Shown: positions 15,220-16,206 of the stretch, one piece after another
Numbering within the stretch: the stretch's first letter is position 1
How the letters are laid out: each line of letters starts with the position of its first letter
NCBI GenBank assembly: GCA_052390035.1
Contig: JBQTHI010000156.1
Coordinates: forward strand, 1-16,206
Length of the DNA: 16,206 bases
Direction of reading: 5' to 3'
Source: JBQTHI01 sp052390035
GTDB lineage: Bacteria > Actinomycetota > Acidimicrobiia > Spongiisociales > ZC4RG35
Translations under genes and position numbers: made by a program
Notes under the pieces: generated by a model
Seen by the model: the letters and a program-made list of their open reading frames with translations, nothing else
The model's database searches: none
Told to the model about the DNA's origin: nothing

Positions 15220-15735
15220 TCACCCTGGGGAATCCCTATTCGCGAGGTCAATCTCTTCCGCCAGTGCACGCAAAATCGGGAGCGTGGCCCGATCTTTGGC
15301 GCGATCGGCTGCCTCCTTACTTCGAATGATGTCGGTTAGGGCCGCCACCCGCACACGGCTCCCTTCGAGCTCGAACTCGATGCTGCCAGCGACGAGGGAT
15401 TCGTAGTTGGGGAGCCCGGCCGGTGCGAAGGTCAGGTCCAGGTCGCCGCAACGAGTGGTCATGTTCAGCATCGCCATCGACTGGAGCAAGGCCGGATGGG
15501 GATCAAACGCAACACCTTCAGGCGTGTCAGTTACGCGCAGACGCGACTCGAGGGAGCGCAAGGCACGAGATAGCCGGGCGAGATTCGACGGCTCGTTCTT
15601 TGGCACGATGTCTGCGTCGTTGGTCATGGCCGGTGAGCCATGCAGAACTGCCGCCAGACCTCCAACCAGGACATAGTCGACCTCATTGTCGCCAAGGACC
15701 CGGAAGAGGCATTCGGGATCGAGGGGCGCCGGCAT
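15220..15735 (-). CDS. Nucleotidyltransferase-fold protein, probable toxin of an XRE-linked module
   Basis: A 171-residue protein with the polymerase-beta-type nucleotidyltransferase core: GG (25-26) in Y-V-L-V-G-G-L-A-A-V-L-H-G-S, the D-x-D pair D40/D42 in T-N-D-A-D-I-V, and a third carboxylate at D100 in G-D-L-D-L-T-F. This is the AbiEii/MenT-like family; characterised relatives transfer nucleotides to tRNA or other targets and act as toxins. The C-terminal stretch I-I-R-S-K-E-A-A-D-R-A-K-D is a recurring feature of this actinobacterial subgroup. ATG (15733-15735) overlaps the stop of the upstream XRE gene by one base (TGATG), so the two are coupled. Catalytic residues look complete. A toxin role is inference from fold and partner. 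Confidence 0.75.
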   Translation of the reverse strand: MPAPLDPECLFRVLGDNEVDYVLVGGLAAVLHGSPAMTNDADIVPKNEPSNLARLSRALRSLESRLRVTDTPEGVAFDPHPALLQSMAMLNMTTRCGDLDLTFAPAGLPNYESLVAGSIEFELEGSRVRVAALTDIIRSKEAADRAKDRATLPILRALAEEIDLANRDSPG

Positions 15736-16061
15736 CAGCCGAGTCGACGAGCCGAAGCCAGGAGCCGGCTCAGGTTGGCGACCGAGGCCAACCGGTCTGA
15801 GGGTGACATTGCCAGTTGTTGACGAATCTGAGAGCGATCAACCTCTTCTGGCTCGATCATCAGAGTGAGCGACAGGCCGCAGGCGCGCATCAGGCGAACG
15901 AGGGTGGACAGTCGTGGCTCGTCCTCTCCTCTCTCCCACCTTGAAACGACCGACTGCTTGGTACCGATCCGCTCGGCCAGCCTGGCCTGCGAGAGACCGG
16001 CATGGTCACGAGCAGAGCGGATCAACCGCCCAGCAGCCGGAGTAGCGCCGCCGACCATCAT
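15735..16061 (-). CDS. XRE-family helix-turn-helix protein, probable antitoxin/autorepressor
   Basis: A 108-residue DNA-binding protein. Residues ~10-66 are a Cro/CI-type helix-turn-helix: L-I-R-S-A-R-D-H-A-G-L-S-Q-A-R-L-A-E-R-I, then T-K-Q-S-V-V-S-R-W-E-R-G-E-D-E-P (recognition helix and turn). The C-terminal part has a helix M-S-P-S-D-R-L-A-S-V-A-N-L, common in XRE partners of nucleotidyltransferases and probably used to bind them. The ATG at 16061 has GGAG about 6 nt upstream; the adjacent second ATG (16058) is equally possible. It is the first gene of the pair, which is the usual antitoxin-first order, and a -10 plus a spaced inverted repeat precede it. Confidence 0.85.
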   Translation of the reverse strand: MMVGGATPAAGRLIRSARDHAGLSQARLAERIGTKQSVVSRWERGEDEPRLSTLVRLMRACGLSLTLMIEPEEVDRSQIRQQLAMSPSDRLASVANLSRLLASARRLG

Positions 16062-16081
16062 CGTAGCTCCATTGTTTGGCG

Positions 16082-16087
16082 AGTATA
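16082..16087 (-). promoter_or_regulatory. -10 element of the XRE/nucleotidyltransferase module
   Basis: On the minus strand TATACT (16087-16082) lies about 20 nt before the XRE ATG, leaving a short leader that contains the GGAG ribosome-binding site. It overlaps the left arm of the inverted repeat. No clear -35 is visible. Confidence 0.45.
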
Positions 16088-16125
16088 GCCCTACAGTGCT
16101 GGTCCCGATCTCCTAAAGGCTATAC
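16083..16125. promoter_or_regulatory. Spaced inverted repeat, candidate XRE operator
   Basis: GTATAGCC (16083-16090) and GGCTATAC (16118-16125) are perfect 8-bp inverted copies with starts 35 bp apart, flanking the predicted promoter of the XRE gene. The left arm overlaps its -10. This is a plausible site for an XRE dimer to repress its own operon, perhaps by looping or paired binding. Confidence 0.45.
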
Positions 16126-16169
16126 CAGCCAACGGATTGGGTCCGGACGCGTTCGAGTCGTTCCTGCGT

Positions 16170-16196
16170 AAAAAAGCGCCGGCGGTTTCAAGCGCT
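16170..16196 (-). terminator. Possible Rho-independent terminator of a gene beyond the right edge
   Basis: Read on the minus strand, AGCGC(T) pairs with (G)GCGCT and is followed at once by six T (the A-run 16170-16175 on the plus strand). The 5-6 bp stem is short with a loop of about 15 nt. It would end a minus-strand transcript entering from outside the window. An open plus-strand frame through this stretch has no start codon and is not called. Confidence 0.3.
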
Positions 16197-16206
16197 GGCC
16201 GCGACA

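Noticed and set aside
16089..16206. Open plus-strand frame running off the right edge
   Set aside because: It has no start codon in frame, crosses the inverted repeat and the predicted minus-strand terminator, and shows no recognisable motif.
1..16206. CRISPR arrays, tRNA or rRNA genes, complete insertion sequences
   Set aside because: No regularly spaced repeats, cloverleaf structures or transposase with terminal inverted repeats were seen on either strand.

Overview
The window is high-GC bacterial DNA with GTG and TTG starts, several apparently leaderless genes (a TAnnnT hexamer 6-8 nt before the start codon) and families typical of Actinobacteria: a 13E12-type HNH endonuclease tail, a two-repeat polyketide-antibiotic-type exporter permease, and a TPR-cyclase protein. 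I infer an actinobacterium, perhaps an uncultured or acidimicrobial lineage; the sequence does not fix the genus.

Layout. The left edge (2-106) holds the last 34 codons of an HNH/DUF222 protein. At 225-1265 (+) is an unusual fusion: a nearly intact shikimate kinase domain followed by a 3-dehydroquinate-synthase-like half that has lost most catalytic residues and the metal-binding domain. Convergent to it is a class I SAM methyltransferase (1267-2025, -), divergent from a BBE-type FAD oxidase (2104-3489, +). A two-gene ABC-2 exporter operon follows (ATPase 5125-6018, permease 3524-5128, both -), divergent from a CDF metal exporter (6090-6989, +).

From 7141 to 9775 (-) runs a complete molybdate uptake operon, modA-modB-modC, with overlapping genes. 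It is divergent from a PadR-family regulator (9894-10421, +). The 118-bp gap between them has a good promoter for modABC carrying one palindrome in its -35/-10 spacer and another at the predicted start site. Convergent with padR is a CopB-type (CPH) P-type ATPase (10427-12475, -). Its divergent neighbour is a broken RibD-C/DHFR-like gene (12508-13099, +) with a nonsense codon and a frameshift.

Next is a 652-residue TPR protein with a C-terminal class III nucleotide cyclase domain (13181-15139, +). The right end holds a two-gene XRE regulator / nucleotidyltransferase module (16061 to 15220, -), a likely toxin-antitoxin pair, with a spaced inverted repeat at its promoter.

How the genes work together: three independent metal or oxyanion transport systems (CDF efflux, Mo uptake, CopB-type efflux) lie within about 6.4 kb. 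The rest is accessory (exporter, oxidase, methyltransferase, TA-like module). No gene-free stretch exceeds 300 bases. The gap at 6990-7140 shows only a 10-bp palindrome (7043-7052) and no convincing gene or terminator.
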